From positions 19,969 through 83,968 of the forward strand of contig JBQTIX010000119.1 of assembly GCA_052387695.1 (NCBI GenBank): a DNA stretch of 64,000 nt. Direction: 5' to 3'. Below the pieces are notes generated by a model. It ran no database searches and was not told where the DNA came from. It saw nothing but the letters and a program-made list of their open reading frames with translations. The position numbers were made by a program, and so were the translations under genes. Below, piece by piece: positions 43,343 through 51,336 of this stretch. The stretch is from Panacagrimonas sp052387695. Its GTDB lineage: Bacteria; Pseudomonadota; Gammaproteobacteria; Nevskiales; Nevskiaceae. The first letter of the stretch is position 1. Each line of letters begins with the position of its first letter.

Positions 43343-43425
43343 ACGCTCGATATTCTCCGTTCGTGCTTGTCGAAGCCCGAACGGAGAACGAGTGCGGGCG
43401 CTTCGACGAACTCAGGTCCAGCGCC
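43343..43425. repeat. REP-like hairpin with CTTGTCGAAGC / GCTTCGACGAAC blocks
   Basis: TTCTCCGTTCG (43353-43363) pairs with CGAACGGAGAA (43378-43388), and a second CGCTTCGACGAACTCAGG block follows. Repeats with TTCGACAAGCTCAGG-like cores are widespread in gammaproteobacterial chromosomes. It lies in the gap between the CoA-binding gene and the charged-repeat protein and may end transcription from both sides. Confidence 0.65.
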
Positions 43426-43475
43426 GGCCCCTGTCAGCAGAGGGCGACAGGCCTTGGATTTGCTTCACGTAGCGA

Positions 43476-43847
43476 CTACTTGGCGGGCTCGCCGTTCTCG
43501 ATTGCATCCTTGAGTTTTTCACGACGCTCCTTGCGATTCTCCTGCCGATCCGCCTGGCGTTCATCCGACTTGCCCTGTCGCGTGTCTTCGCGTTCCTCGC
43601 GATTTCCGGCACGACGATCATGGGCCGCCTCCACTTTTTCGTTACCGTCGCGTTTCTCCACACGAGCGTCGTGGCGCTCCTCGCGATTGCCCTGGCGTGT
43701 GTCGCGATTCTCGCGCCGCTGCTCCTGCCGCTCCTTGGCTGCCTCGACCGCCGTCTTGTCGGCTGCGGATTCGTCCGCAGCCATGACGGTGCCGGCCGAC
43801 CAGGAGAGCAACACGCCACTGCACAGCGTCATCAGTAACTTCTTCAT
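43476..43847 (-). CDS. Exported, highly charged Arg/Glu-rich protein
   Basis: A 123-residue protein with a clear signal peptide (MKKLLMTLCSGVLLSWSAGTVMA). The mature part is nearly all charged and polar: EAAKERQEQRRENRDTRQGN, with REER and ERRE units recurring about every 9-11 residues, predicted to form a long single alpha-helix or coiled coil. ATG 43847 has GGAGGTACGTG upstream. Similar low-complexity periplasmic proteins are often annotated as hypothetical. No function is assigned. Confidence 0.75.
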   Translation of the reverse strand: MKKLLMTLCSGVLLSWSAGTVMAADESAADKTAVEAAKERQEQRRENRDTRQGNREERHDARVEKRDGNEKVEAAHDRRAGNREEREDTRQGKSDERQADRQENRKERREKLKDAIENGEPAK

Positions 43848-44026
43848 CACGTACCTCCAGCTAGTTGGGTCCGCGGATGGTGAAGGCCCTTCAGCGAACC
43901 CTGCATGAACGGAACCCGGTGACCCGATCGTTTCAACGCTGCAAACAGACGCGATCGTACTCCCGCTCGGCTCCGTGAGCATCCATGGCATCGCTCTCGC
44001 GGACCCTGCATCGCCCGCTACCCCGC

Positions 44027-44455
44027 TCAAGGGTTCAGACGCACGCCCACCAGATATGGCGTCAGTCTCTCGACGAAATCCTGACGCCCGCGACGGTCAT
44101 ATGGCTGCGCTGGATGCCTGCCCCAAACCGGCGCCGGCCAGGTAGGATCCATCCGGAATCGAACGATATGGTGAACATGCAGTTGCGGCACCACATTACC
44201 GAGCGCGGCGACGTTGAGCTTATCGCCGTCGAAGGCGCTCATCATCGCGCGGCCGAGCCCCACGGATTCGCGCAGTAGCTGTGCCTGGTCGGACTCGCAC
44301 AGGTCATGGATCTCGCGAACGCCGTTGGTTCGTGGAACGAGGATGCACCAGGGATACTGCGCGTCGTTCATCAGTAACAGGCGCGACAACGTCAGGTCGG
44401 CGAGGATGAATGTGTCCTTGGCCAGTTGCGGATGCAATTCGAATTCGGACTCCAT
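44027..44455 (-). CDS. HIT-family (histidine triad) protein
   Basis: A 142-residue nucleotide-binding protein. The triad region is GNVVPQLHVHHIVRFRMDP, followed by the WPAPVWG segment typical of a proteobacterial HIT branch. HIT proteins hydrolyse or transfer nucleotidyl groups. It diverges from the copper-chaperone gene across 113 bp. Confidence 0.92.
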   Translation of the reverse strand: MESEFELHPQLAKDTFILADLTLSRLLLMNDAQYPWCILVPRTNGVREIHDLCESDQAQLLRESVGLGRAMMSAFDGDKLNVAALGNVVPQLHVHHIVRFRMDPTWPAPVWGRHPAQPYDRRGRQDFVERLTPYLVGVRLNP

Positions 44456-44568
44456 GGTCGAATCGTAGCGCGCCGGCGCGCGATCAGGGCGTCGGGCACT
44501 CGGTGTCCGCTATCCTTGTTTTCGCGCGCCTTCACGCCCACCCACCCTGCATGCCGCAGCGAGAACCC

Positions 44569-45051
44569 ATGATGAACACAACACGTCGCCTGCGCGGCCC
44601 GGTCTGCCTGTGTCGCGCCTTGCCGGCATCCTTGCTTGCGCTGCTGTTGATCGCCGGATGCAAGCACTCCGGCGAGCAGGCGGCGCTTGCAGTCACCGAC
44701 GCCTACATCCGGATGCCGCCGCCGGGCGTGCCGATGGCGGCCGGATATTTTCGCATCAGAAACCCGACTGACCAGACTCTCAAGCTGCGTTCGATCAGCA
44801 GCCCGGACTTCGCGTCAACCGACATGCATGAGACCTCGATCGAGAACGGACTGTCGAAGATGCGACTGCTTCAAAGCGTGAGTGTCGCACCAGGGGCCGA
44901 GCTGATTTTCGAACCCGGCGGCCGTCACCTGATGTTGTCGGACCCGGCTACAGACCTCGCAGGGAAGGCCAGGATCCCGGTCGGGCTGACGTTCGAGCGC
45001 CCCGATGGGTCCGCCCTCACGGTGGAGGCTTTCTTCGATCTATCTGGGTAG
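44569..45051 (+). CDS. PCu(A)C copper chaperone, lipoprotein form
   Basis: A 160-residue periplasmic Cu(I) carrier. The N-terminus is a lipoprotein signal (SLLALLLIAGC, Cys31). The copper motif HX10MX21HXM is exact: H87, M98, H120 and M122. Such proteins deliver copper to the CuA site of cytochrome oxidase or to other cuproenzymes. ATG 44569 and 44572 are both possible. It converges on rplQ, sharing the terminator at 45115-45150. With the hvf operon this is the second copper-related locus here. Confidence 0.93.
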   Translation: MMNTTRRLRGPVCLCRALPASLLALLLIAGCKHSGEQAALAVTDAYIRMPPPGVPMAAGYFRIRNPTDQTLKLRSISSPDFASTDMHETSIENGLSKMRLLQSVSVAPGAELIFEPGGRHLMLSDPATDLAGKARIPVGLTFERPDGSALTVEAFFDLSG

Positions 45052-45114
45052 CGCGCGGACCGCGCAGCTCATCCGCATTGAACAAACCTCTCCGCACTGG
45101 CAGGGCCCTTCCAG

Positions 45115-45150
45115 AAACGATTCGGGCGCCCTGCGGCGCCCGAATCGTTT
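45115..45150. terminator. Bidirectional intrinsic terminator of the alpha operon
   Basis: A 16-bp perfect stem (AAACGATTCGGGCGCC and its complement, loop CTGC) between the convergent copper-chaperone gene and rplQ. A-rich and T-rich flanks on the two sides allow it to act in both directions. Confidence 0.92.
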
Positions 45151-45168
45151 CATCTCCCGGTCCGCTTC

Positions 45169-45564
45169 TCAATCCGCCGCGGACTCCGCAACGGCTACGG
45201 AGATCTGCGGACGATCGACCAGTTCGACATAGGCCATTGGCGCCTTGTCTCCGGCGCGGAAGCCACAGCGCATGATGCGAGTGTACCCCCCCGGACGGGT
45301 GGTATAGCGCGGTCCCAGATCCTTGAACAATTTCTGTACGGCGTCACGGTCGCGCAGGCGCGCAAACGCGATACGGCGGTTGTGGACGCTGTCGATCTTG
45401 GCACGCGTGATCAGAGGCTCTGCAAGCTTGCGCAACTCCTTGGCCTTGGGCACGGTGGTGCGGATCAGTTCGTGCTTGAACAGCGCCACGGCGACGGCCT
45501 GCATGGTGGCCTTGCGATGGCTACCTGTGCGGCCGAAGGCGCGGCCTGAATTTCCGTGACGCAT
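45169..45564 (-). CDS. rplQ: 50S ribosomal protein L17
   Basis: A 131-residue L17 with the family start MRHGNSGRAFGRTGSHRKATMQ and the conserved TTVPKAKELRKLAEPLIT block. It sits at the peptide exit tunnel side of the large subunit. It is the last gene of the alpha operon (rpsM-rpsK-rpsD-rpoA-rplQ), 24 bp after rpoA and before the bidirectional terminator. Confidence 0.98.
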   Translation of the reverse strand: MRHGNSGRAFGRTGSHRKATMQAVAVALFKHELIRTTVPKAKELRKLAEPLITRAKIDSVHNRRIAFARLRDRDAVQKLFKDLGPRYTTRPGGYTRIMRCGFRAGDKAPMAYVELVDRPQISVAVAESAAD

Positions 45565-45588
45565 GATCGGTGGTTCCTAATATTCGAA

Positions 45589-46572
45589 TCAGTTGGCGGG
45601 GGTCTTCGGCGCCGACCAGTTGTCGAGCTTCATGCCCAACTCGAGTTCATGAGCCTTGAGCGCTTCCTTGATCTCGTTGAGAGATTTCTTGCCGAGGTTC
45701 GGCGTCTTCATCAACTCATTTTCGGAGCGTTGAACCAGATCGCCGATGTAATAAACGTTCTCGGCCTTGAGACAGTTGGCAGAGCGGACCGTAAGTTCCA
45801 GATCGTCAATTGGACGGAACAGGATGGGCAGCGTTTCGCCCGGCGGCTTCTTGGTGACCGTCTGGATAATCTCGCCTTCGAGATCCAGAAACACCGCGAG
45901 TTGGTCGTGCAGGATACGCGCGGCCTGACGCACGGCCTCTGCTGCATCCACGCCGCCGTTGGTGTCGACATCGAGAATCAGCCGATCGAGGTCCGTACGC
46001 TGTTCAACACGGGCGCGCTCGACGCTGTAGCTCACGCGACGAACCGGGCTGTACGAGGCTTCGAGCTTGAGCAGACCCACGGTGGTGGATTCAGTCTCGG
46101 CCGTAGTCGCCGCAACGGGCTGGTAACCGCGGCCGCGCGTCACCTTGAGAGTCGCCTTGATCTTGCCACCGGTCAGGTGTGCAAGGACCAGTTCCGGATT
46201 GACGATCTCGACGTCGTGATCGACCTGGATGTCAGCGGCGGTGACCGGACCGTTGCCGGACTTTTCCAGCCGCAGAGTGGCCTCTTCTCGCGCATTGAGG
46301 CGAAGCGCGATGTTCTTGATATTGAGGAGGATGTCAATGACATCCTCCTGCACGCCTTCGATCGCGCTGTATTCGTGCACCACGCCTTCAATTTGCACCT
46401 CGGTCACAGCTGCGCCAGGGATCGAGGACAGCAGGATGCGACGCAAGGCATTGCCCAGGGTGTGGCCGAAGCCACGCTCGAGCGGTTCGAGCGCGACTCG
46501 CGCACGGTTGGTGGAGATCGCTTCAACTTCGATCTGGCGCGGCTTGAGCAACTCGGAAACGAAACCTTGCAT
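45589..46572 (-). CDS. rpoA: DNA-directed RNA polymerase subunit alpha
   Basis: A 327-residue alpha subunit. The N-terminal dimerisation domain (GFGHTLGNALRRILLSSIPG) assembles the core enzyme; the C-terminal domain (about 250-327: DLELTVRSANCLKAENVYYIGDL, TPNLGKKSLNEIKEAL) contacts UP elements and activators. It is in the alpha operon between rpsD and rplQ. The 92-bp gap to rpsD contains a weak inverted repeat (TAGCCGTTA / TAACGGCTA, 46595-46651). Confidence 0.98.
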   Translation of the reverse strand: MQGFVSELLKPRQIEVEAISTNRARVALEPLERGFGHTLGNALRRILLSSIPGAAVTEVQIEGVVHEYSAIEGVQEDVIDILLNIKNIALRLNAREEATLRLEKSGNGPVTAADIQVDHDVEIVNPELVLAHLTGGKIKATLKVTRGRGYQPVAATTAETESTTVGLLKLEASYSPVRRVSYSVERARVEQRTDLDRLILDVDTNGGVDAAEAVRQAARILHDQLAVFLDLEGEIIQTVTKKPPGETLPILFRPIDDLELTVRSANCLKAENVYYIGDLVQRSENELMKTPNLGKKSLNEIKEALKAHELELGMKLDNWSAPKTPAN

Positions 46573-46664
46573 TGGAACCTCAGCTATTAACGATTAGCCG
46601 TTAACCATTAGCAACGCGCCACCTTTACCAACGGTTGACGCCTAACGGCTACCGACTGCTTCTC

Positions 46665-47285
46665 TTACTTGGAGTACAACTCGACGACCAGATTTTCGTT
46701 GATGTCGGGAAGGATCTGATCTCGACTCGGCTTGGATTTGAATTTGCCCTTGAGGCCCTTCTCGTCCACTTCCAGCCAGTCCGGGAAACCGATCTGCGCA
46801 GCGATGGACAAGGACTCCGCAATGCGCGATTGCGTTCGCGATTTCTCGCGCACTTCCACCTGATCACCTTCAGCAACCTGGTAAGAAGGAATGTTCACGG
46901 ACTTGCCGTTGACCAGGATGGCCTTGTGCCCGACCAACTGACGGGCCTCGGCGCGCGTGCGGCCGAACCCCATGCGATAAATCACATTGTCGAGGCGACC
47001 TTCGAGCATCAGCAGCAGGTTCAGGCCGGTTGCGCCCTTCTGGCCGGAGGCCTTCAGGTAATAGTTGCGGAACTGACGCTCCAGCACGCCGTACATCTGC
47101 TTGAGCTTCTGCTTCTCACGCAGCTGGTTGGCGTAGTCAGACAGGCGCGGCTTTCGCGCACCGTGCTGACCAGGAGGCGTGTCGAGCTTGCACTTGGTTT
47201 CGAGTGAGCGGCCACGCGACTTGAGCAGCAAGTCGGTGCCGGCACGGCGAGAGAGTTTGCACTTGGGTCCGATGTAACGAGCCAT
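46665..47285 (-). CDS. rpsD: 30S ribosomal protein S4
   Basis: A 206-residue S4, a primary 16S rRNA binder and, in gammaproteobacteria, the translational regulator of the alpha operon. The start is MARYIGPKCKLSRRAGTDLLLKS, and the S4 RNA-binding domain (RLDNVIYRMGFGRTRAEARQLVGHKAILVNG) is intact. Two N-terminal Cys-type zinc-ligand pairs are not present. Confidence 0.98.
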   Translation of the reverse strand: MARYIGPKCKLSRRAGTDLLLKSRGRSLETKCKLDTPPGQHGARKPRLSDYANQLREKQKLKQMYGVLERQFRNYYLKASGQKGATGLNLLLMLEGRLDNVIYRMGFGRTRAEARQLVGHKAILVNGKSVNIPSYQVAEGDQVEVREKSRTQSRIAESLSIAAQIGFPDWLEVDEKGLKGKFKSKPSRDQILPDINENLVVELYSK

Positions 47286-47301
47286 GATCTGAATTCCTGA
47301 A

Positions 47302-47703
47302 CTACACGCGACGGCGCTTGGGCGGACGGCAGCCGTTATGCGGGATCGGCGTCACGTCGGTGATGTTGGCGATTTTGAAACCCGCGGCATTGAGTGCGCG
47401 GACCGCAGACTCACGACCCGGGCCGGGCCCCTTGATGCGGACTTCGACGTTCTTCACGCCGTGTTCGGCTGCCGCCTGGGCCGCCTTGTCGGCCGCGACC
47501 TGCGCTGCGAACGGCGTGGACTTGCGAGAGCCCTTGAAACCTGCGGCTCCCGACGTGGACCAGGAGATGGCATTGCCCTGCCGATCGGTGATCAGGATGA
47601 TCGTGTTGTTGAACGAGGCGTGCACGTGCACAACCGCGTCCGAAATGTTCTTCTTGGCGCGCTTGACGCGCGGCTTGTTGGCGGGGGGAGTCGCAGTTGC
47701 CAT
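47302..47703 (-). CDS. rpsK: 30S ribosomal protein S11
   Basis: A 133-residue S11 of the platform, with HVHASFNNTIILITDRQGN, KGPGPGRESAVRAL and the terminal TPIPHNGCRPPKRRRV. A normal length for the family; the N-terminal tail is slightly Pro/Lys-rich. It is 12 bp after rpsM. Confidence 0.98.
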   Translation of the reverse strand: MATATPPANKPRVKRAKKNISDAVVHVHASFNNTIILITDRQGNAISWSTSGAAGFKGSRKSTPFAAQVAADKAAQAAAEHGVKNVEVRIKGPGPGRESAVRALNAAGFKIANITDVTPIPHNGCRPPKRRRV

Positions 47704-47715
47704 TTAGAACTCGAT

Positions 47716-48075
47716 TTATGTTTTCTTGATCGCGCGGCGCGGGCCCTTGCGGGTGCGGGCGTTGGTGCGGGTACGCTGACCGCGGACCGGGAGTCCACGA
47801 CGGTGACGCTGGCCTCGATAGCACCCCAGGTCCATCAGTCGCTTGATGCTCATCGACACTTCGCGACGCAGGTCGCCTTCAACCGTGAGCTTTGTGATTT
47901 CGGCGCGCAGCGCGTCGAGCTGACCTTCAGTCAGCAGACGCACCGGGATTGCGGGATCGACCTTGGCCCCCGCGCAGATCGCCTTGGAGCGGGTGGGACC
48001 AATGCCGTAAATCGCCTGCAGCGCAATCACGGTGTGCTTCTTGTCGGGGATATTGACGCCGGCGATACGTGCCAT
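47716..48075 (-). CDS. rpsM: 30S ribosomal protein S13
   Basis: A 119-residue S13 of the small-subunit head. Family blocks MARIAGVNIPDKKHTVIALQAIYGIG, the GCYRGQRHRRGLPVRGQRTRTNARTRKGPRR tail (rRNA contact) are complete. It opens the alpha operon. The 84-bp gap from rpmJ may hold the S4 target in its mRNA; I could not model the fold. Confidence 0.98.
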   Translation of the reverse strand: MARIAGVNIPDKKHTVIALQAIYGIGPTRSKAICAGAKVDPAIPVRLLTEGQLDALRAEITKLTVEGDLRREVSMSIKRLMDLGCYRGQRHRRGLPVRGQRTRTNARTRKGPRRAIKKT

Positions 48076-48159
48076 GACGCGGGTGACTCCTGGATTTCAG
48101 GCCTGAATTTTCAGGCACGCAAAAAAGGGCGCGGATTGTACGGGTTCAGCGCGGACTGA

Positions 48160-48273
48160 TCAACCTTGACGCTGCTTATGCCGCAGATCCGAACAGATCA
48201 CCCGCACCACACCCTGACGCCGGACAACCTTGCAGTTGCGGCAGATTTTCTTGACTGATGTACGAACCTTCAT
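48160..48273 (-). CDS. rpmJ: 50S ribosomal protein L36
   Basis: A short 37-residue protein, found by reading the gap between secY and rpsM. It reads MKVRTSVKKICRNCKVVRRQ then GVVRVICSDLRHKQRQG. The zinc-ribbon ligands C11, C14, C27 and H32 are all present, so this is the zinc-binding (C+) paralogue. secY-rpmJ-rpsM is the normal gammaproteobacterial order. Confidence 0.97.
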   Translation of the reverse strand: MKVRTSVKKICRNCKVVRRQGVVRVICSDLRHKQRQG

Positions 48274-48295
48274 GTCCCGCTCCTCCAAACAAAGC

Positions 48296-49687
48296 TCAAC
48301 GTGAGACCGGCTTGCCAGACGGCAACGCCTTCATATCCGACCGGCCCGGCTTGCCGCCGTCACCGGGCCCGCCCAAACCCTTGAGATTGGCTTTCTTAAG
48401 CAGACCATCGTACTGGTGCGACATCAGATGCGATTGGAGCTGAGCCATGAAATCCATGATGACCACGACAACGATCAGCAACGACGTACCCCCGAACGCG
48501 AATGGCACGTTTGCGTACGCAATCATGATTTCCGGCATCAGGCAGATGATCGTGATGTACGCTGCACCCGCAACCGTCAGGCGCGTCAGCACCTGGTCAA
48601 TGTACTTGGCGGTCTGCGCGCCGGGCCGAACTCCCGGGATGAAAGCACCAGACTTCTTAAGGTTCTCCGCCGTCTCGCGCGAATCAAATACCAGCGCGGT
48701 GTAGAAGAAACAGAAGAAAATGATCATTGCGGCATACAGGAACCCGTGCAAAGCCTGCCCGGGCGACAGTGCATTGGCCATGCCCTGCAAAAATCCACCG
48801 CCGCCGCCCTCGCCCACGAACAACTGGGCCAGAGTCGCGGGGAACAGAATGATCGACGAGGCGAAGATCGGCGGGATCACGCCGGACATATTCAGCTTCA
48901 GCGGAAGATGCTGAGTCTGCGCCGCAAAGACCTTTCGGCCCTGCTGCCGCCTCGCGTGATGCACCGGAATCCGCCGCTGTGCGCGCTCCACGAAAACCAC
49001 CGCGTAGGTCACCCCGACGGTGAGCAGCGCCAGCACGATCACGACAGCCGGGTTGAGCGAGCCTTCACTGACTAAGCCTGCGGTCGAACCCATTGCTGGA
49101 GGCAGACCGGCAACGATGCCAGCGAAGATGATCATCGACATGCCGTTGCCGATGCCGCGCTCGGTGATCTGCTCCCCCAACCACATCAGGAACATGGTGC
49201 CGGTGACCAGCGACACGGTCGCCGTAAATACGAAACCCCAACCCGGCGCCAATGCAACGCCACTCTTTTGTAGAGCCAGCGACGCGCCAACCGCCTGGAA
49301 GATCGCAAGTCCCAGGGTGCCATAGCGCGTGTATTTGGTCAGCTGGCGACGACCCGACTCGCCTTCTTTCTTCAGCTCCTTGAACTTAGGCGCCACCGAA
49401 CTCATCAGCTGCACGATGATCGAGGCCGAGATGTAGGGCATCACGCCCAGGGCCATGATCGAGAGACGCTCCAGCGCTCCACCCGAAAACATGTTGAACA
49501 TGTCCAGAATCGAACCGCGGGTCTGATCGAACAGCGCCGCGAGTTGAACCGGATCGACCCCCGGCACCGGAATGAAACAACCGATGCGGAATACGACGAT
49601 GGCCCCCAACAGGAAAAACAGGCGACCGCGCACTTCTCCGAGCTTGGAGAGGTCCGGCACCATTCCAGTCGACGGGGTCTTGGCCAT
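48296..49687 (-). CDS. secY: Preprotein translocase subunit SecY
   Basis: A 463-residue channel subunit of the SecYEG translocon, with ten hydrophobic segments. Recognisable parts are RLFFLLGAIVVFRIGCFIPVPG (TM1), GIMPYISASIIVQL-like VMPYISASIIVQLMSS, the NIGMSMIIFAGIV-type plug side, the MSGVIPPIFASSIILFPATL region and FKKSGAFIPGVRPG-like loop 8. The C-terminus is a little longer than E. coli SecY (443). It is in the spc operon between rplO and rpmJ. Confidence 0.97.
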   Translation of the reverse strand: MAKTPSTGMVPDLSKLGEVRGRLFFLLGAIVVFRIGCFIPVPGVDPVQLAALFDQTRGSILDMFNMFSGGALERLSIMALGVMPYISASIIVQLMSSVAPKFKELKKEGESGRRQLTKYTRYGTLGLAIFQAVGASLALQKSGVALAPGWGFVFTATVSLVTGTMFLMWLGEQITERGIGNGMSMIIFAGIVAGLPPAMGSTAGLVSEGSLNPAVVIVLALLTVGVTYAVVFVERAQRRIPVHHARRQQGRKVFAAQTQHLPLKLNMSGVIPPIFASSIILFPATLAQLFVGEGGGGGFLQGMANALSPGQALHGFLYAAMIIFFCFFYTALVFDSRETAENLKKSGAFIPGVRPGAQTAKYIDQVLTRLTVAGAAYITIICLMPEIMIAYANVPFAFGGTSLLIVVVVIMDFMAQLQSHLMSHQYDGLLKKANLKGLGGPGDGGKPGRSDMKALPSGKPVSR

Positions 49688-49705
49688 GATCGATACCGGT
49701 CGAAA

Positions 49706-50146
49706 CTATTCCGCGATCGAACCACCGGCCGCGATCACCATCTCGCGCGCGCCGGCCGTAACCTTCAAACCCTTGAGACTCAGCTTGCGCGACAGGTCGC
49801 CGGTCTTGATGATCTTGACCGTCTGCGTCTGCGCAGGGACAAATCCCTGAGCCTTGAGCAACGCGATGTCGACCTCGTCGCCCTTGAACTTCTGCAGGTC
49901 GGACAGCCGTACTTCGGCGGTCAGTCCTTCCATCGGCGAGTTGAAGCCGCGCTTGGGCAGGCGCCGCTGGATCGGCATCTGGCCGCCCTCGAAGCCCTTC
50001 TTGCCGCGACCACCCTTGCGGGCCCGCTGGCCCTTGTGTCCGCGACCGCAGGTCTTGCCCAGGCCCGAACCGATGCCACGGCCGACGCGAACGCGTGCGG
50101 TCTTGGCGCCTTCAGCGGGCTTGATCGTGTTGAGTTTCATGGTCAT
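49706..50146 (-). CDS. rplO: 50S ribosomal protein L15
   Basis: A 146-residue L15 with the Gly/Arg-rich N-terminus (GRGIGSGLGKTCGRGHKGQRARKGG) that reaches into 23S rRNA, and a globular C-terminal half (KVTAGAREMVIAAGGSIAE). The ATG overlaps the rpmD stop as ATGA. Confidence 0.98.
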   Translation of the reverse strand: MTMKLNTIKPAEGAKTARVRVGRGIGSGLGKTCGRGHKGQRARKGGRGKKGFEGGQMPIQRRLPKRGFNSPMEGLTAEVRLSDLQKFKGDEVDIALLKAQGFVPAQTQTVKIIKTGDLSRKLSLKGLKVTAGAREMVIAAGGSIAE

Positions 50147-50334
50147 GAGACCTCTTCAATCTTCAGCATGTACGCAATCTTGTTGACCATGCCCATGACC
50201 TCGGGTGTCGCGGTCAGGACGAAGGACGAGTGCATCTTGCGCAGGCCCAGGCCGCGCGCGCAGTCCTTGTGATTCTGCAGGCGCCCGAAGGTGCTCTTGA
50301 TCAGGGTGACTTTGATCTGTTTGGCTGCGGTCAT
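50143..50334 (-). CDS. rpmD: 50S ribosomal protein L30
   Basis: A 63-residue L30 (QIKVTLIKSTFGRLQNHKDC, GLRKMHSSFVLTATPEVMGMVNK). Normal length for bacterial L30. It lies between rpsE (15 bp) and rplO (ATGA overlap). Confidence 0.97.
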   Translation of the reverse strand: MTAAKQIKVTLIKSTFGRLQNHKDCARGLGLRKMHSSFVLTATPEVMGMVNKIAYMLKIEEVS

Positions 50335-50349
50335 GATTTTCAGACCTAT

Positions 50350-50868
50350 TCAGGCGAGGATTTCTTCCACCGTCTTGCCGCGCTTGGCGGCAATCTCGGA
50401 GGGCATGTTCATCTTCTTGAGCGCGTCCAGGGTCGCACGCACCATGTTGATGGGATTGCGCGAACCGAAGGACTTGGCAAGCACGTTCTGCACGCCGGCC
50501 ACTTCGAATACCGCGCGCATCGCGCCACCGGCGATGACACCGGTACCGTCGGAAGCCGGGCGCATGAACACCTGCGTCGCGCCGTGCTGTCCCCAGATCT
50601 CGTGCTGCAAGGTGAGGCCCCGCAGCGGCACGTTGATCATATTCTTGCGCGCCTGCTCCATCGCCTTGGAGATGGCCTGCGGCACTTCGCGCGCCTTGCC
50701 ATAACCGAAGCCGACTCTGCCGGCGCCGTCACCGACCACGGTCAGCGCGGTGAAGGCGAACTGCTTGCCGCCCTTGACCGTCTTGCTGACGCGGTTGACC
50801 GTAACCAGCTTTTCCTTCAGGTCACTGCCGGATTGCACATCGTCGAAATGCTGCTGAGCAGAAGCCAT
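50350..50868 (-). CDS. rpsE: 30S ribosomal protein S5
   Basis: A 172-residue S5, important for decoding accuracy and mRNA unwinding at the entry tunnel. It has the S5 N-terminal RNA-binding domain (LVTVNRVSKTVKGGKQFAFTALTVVGDG, the spectinomycin-contact loop) and C-terminal domain (AGGAMRAVFEVAGVQNVLAKSFGS). It starts 3 bp from the rplR stop. Confidence 0.98.
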   Translation of the reverse strand: MASAQQHFDDVQSGSDLKEKLVTVNRVSKTVKGGKQFAFTALTVVGDGAGRVGFGYGKAREVPQAISKAMEQARKNMINVPLRGLTLQHEIWGQHGATQVFMRPASDGTGVIAGGAMRAVFEVAGVQNVLAKSFGSRNPINMVRATLDALKKMNMPSEIAAKRGKTVEEILA

Positions 50869-50871
50869 AAC

Positions 50872-51228
50872 TTAAAACTCCAGGCCGGCTGCACGCGCGG
50901 CATCGGCCAGGGCCTGAACACGGCCGTGGTATTTGAATCCGGAACGGTCGAACGCGACCTTGGTGATGCCAGCGGCCTTGGCGCGCTCGGCGATGATCTG
51001 TCCGACCTTCTTGGCCGCTTCCACGTTGCCGGTACCGGTCAGACCTTCCGCCAGTTCTTTCTCAAGCGTCGAGGCGCAGACCAGCGTGTGCGCGGCATCG
51101 GGCGCAATGATCTGCGCATAGATGTGCCGCGGCGTGCGATGCACGGCGAGACGATGCGCGCCGAGATCACGGATGTGATACCGGGTGCGCTTTGCGCGAC
51201 GCATGCGTGAGGCCTTTTTGTCTTTCAT
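50872..51228 (-). CDS. rplR: 50S ribosomal protein L18
   Basis: A 118-residue 5S-rRNA-binding protein (KKASRMRRAKRTRYHIRDLG basic start; RSGFKYHGRVQALADAARAAGLEF end). The 102-bp gap from rplF is unusually long for this operon and carries two hairpins. Confidence 0.98.
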   Translation of the reverse strand: MKDKKASRMRRAKRTRYHIRDLGAHRLAVHRTPRHIYAQIIAPDAAHTLVCASTLEKELAEGLTGTGNVEAAKKVGQIIAERAKAAGITKVAFDRSGFKYHGRVQALADAARAAGLEF

Positions 51229-51260
51229 AAATAAGTTCGATCCAGCTCGTATCTCGGTTC

Positions 51261-51336
51261 GGCCGATTAAGCCGCGCGATAGCGTCGGCTTGAATCGGCC
51301 TGAAATAGGCCGCGAGTCTTTTCTCGCGGTCTATTT
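51261..51336 (-). promoter_or_regulatory. Two adjacent hairpins in the rplF-rplR gap
   Basis: Stem A pairs GGCCGATTAAGCCG (51261-51274) with CGGCTTGAATCGGCC (51286-51300, one-base bulge). Stem B pairs AAATAGGCCGCGAG (51303-51316) with CTCGCGGTCTATTT (51323-51336), overlapping the rplF stop. No run of T follows, so these look more like RNA-processing or stability structures, or an inserted repeat, than a full terminator. Confidence 0.55.

Noticed and set aside
43343..43425. The 43343 hairpin as an attachment site or integron-like site
   Set aside because: There is no integrase nearby and the core matches common REP-type sequences.
45556..46590. Plus-strand open frame of 344 codons
   Set aside because: Antisense to rpoA.
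46595..46651. 9-bp inverted repeat between rpsD and rpoA as a regulator site
   Set aside because: The 39-nt loop and short arms make it too weak to claim, although the local TTAACGG-type repeats are odd for a high-GC region.
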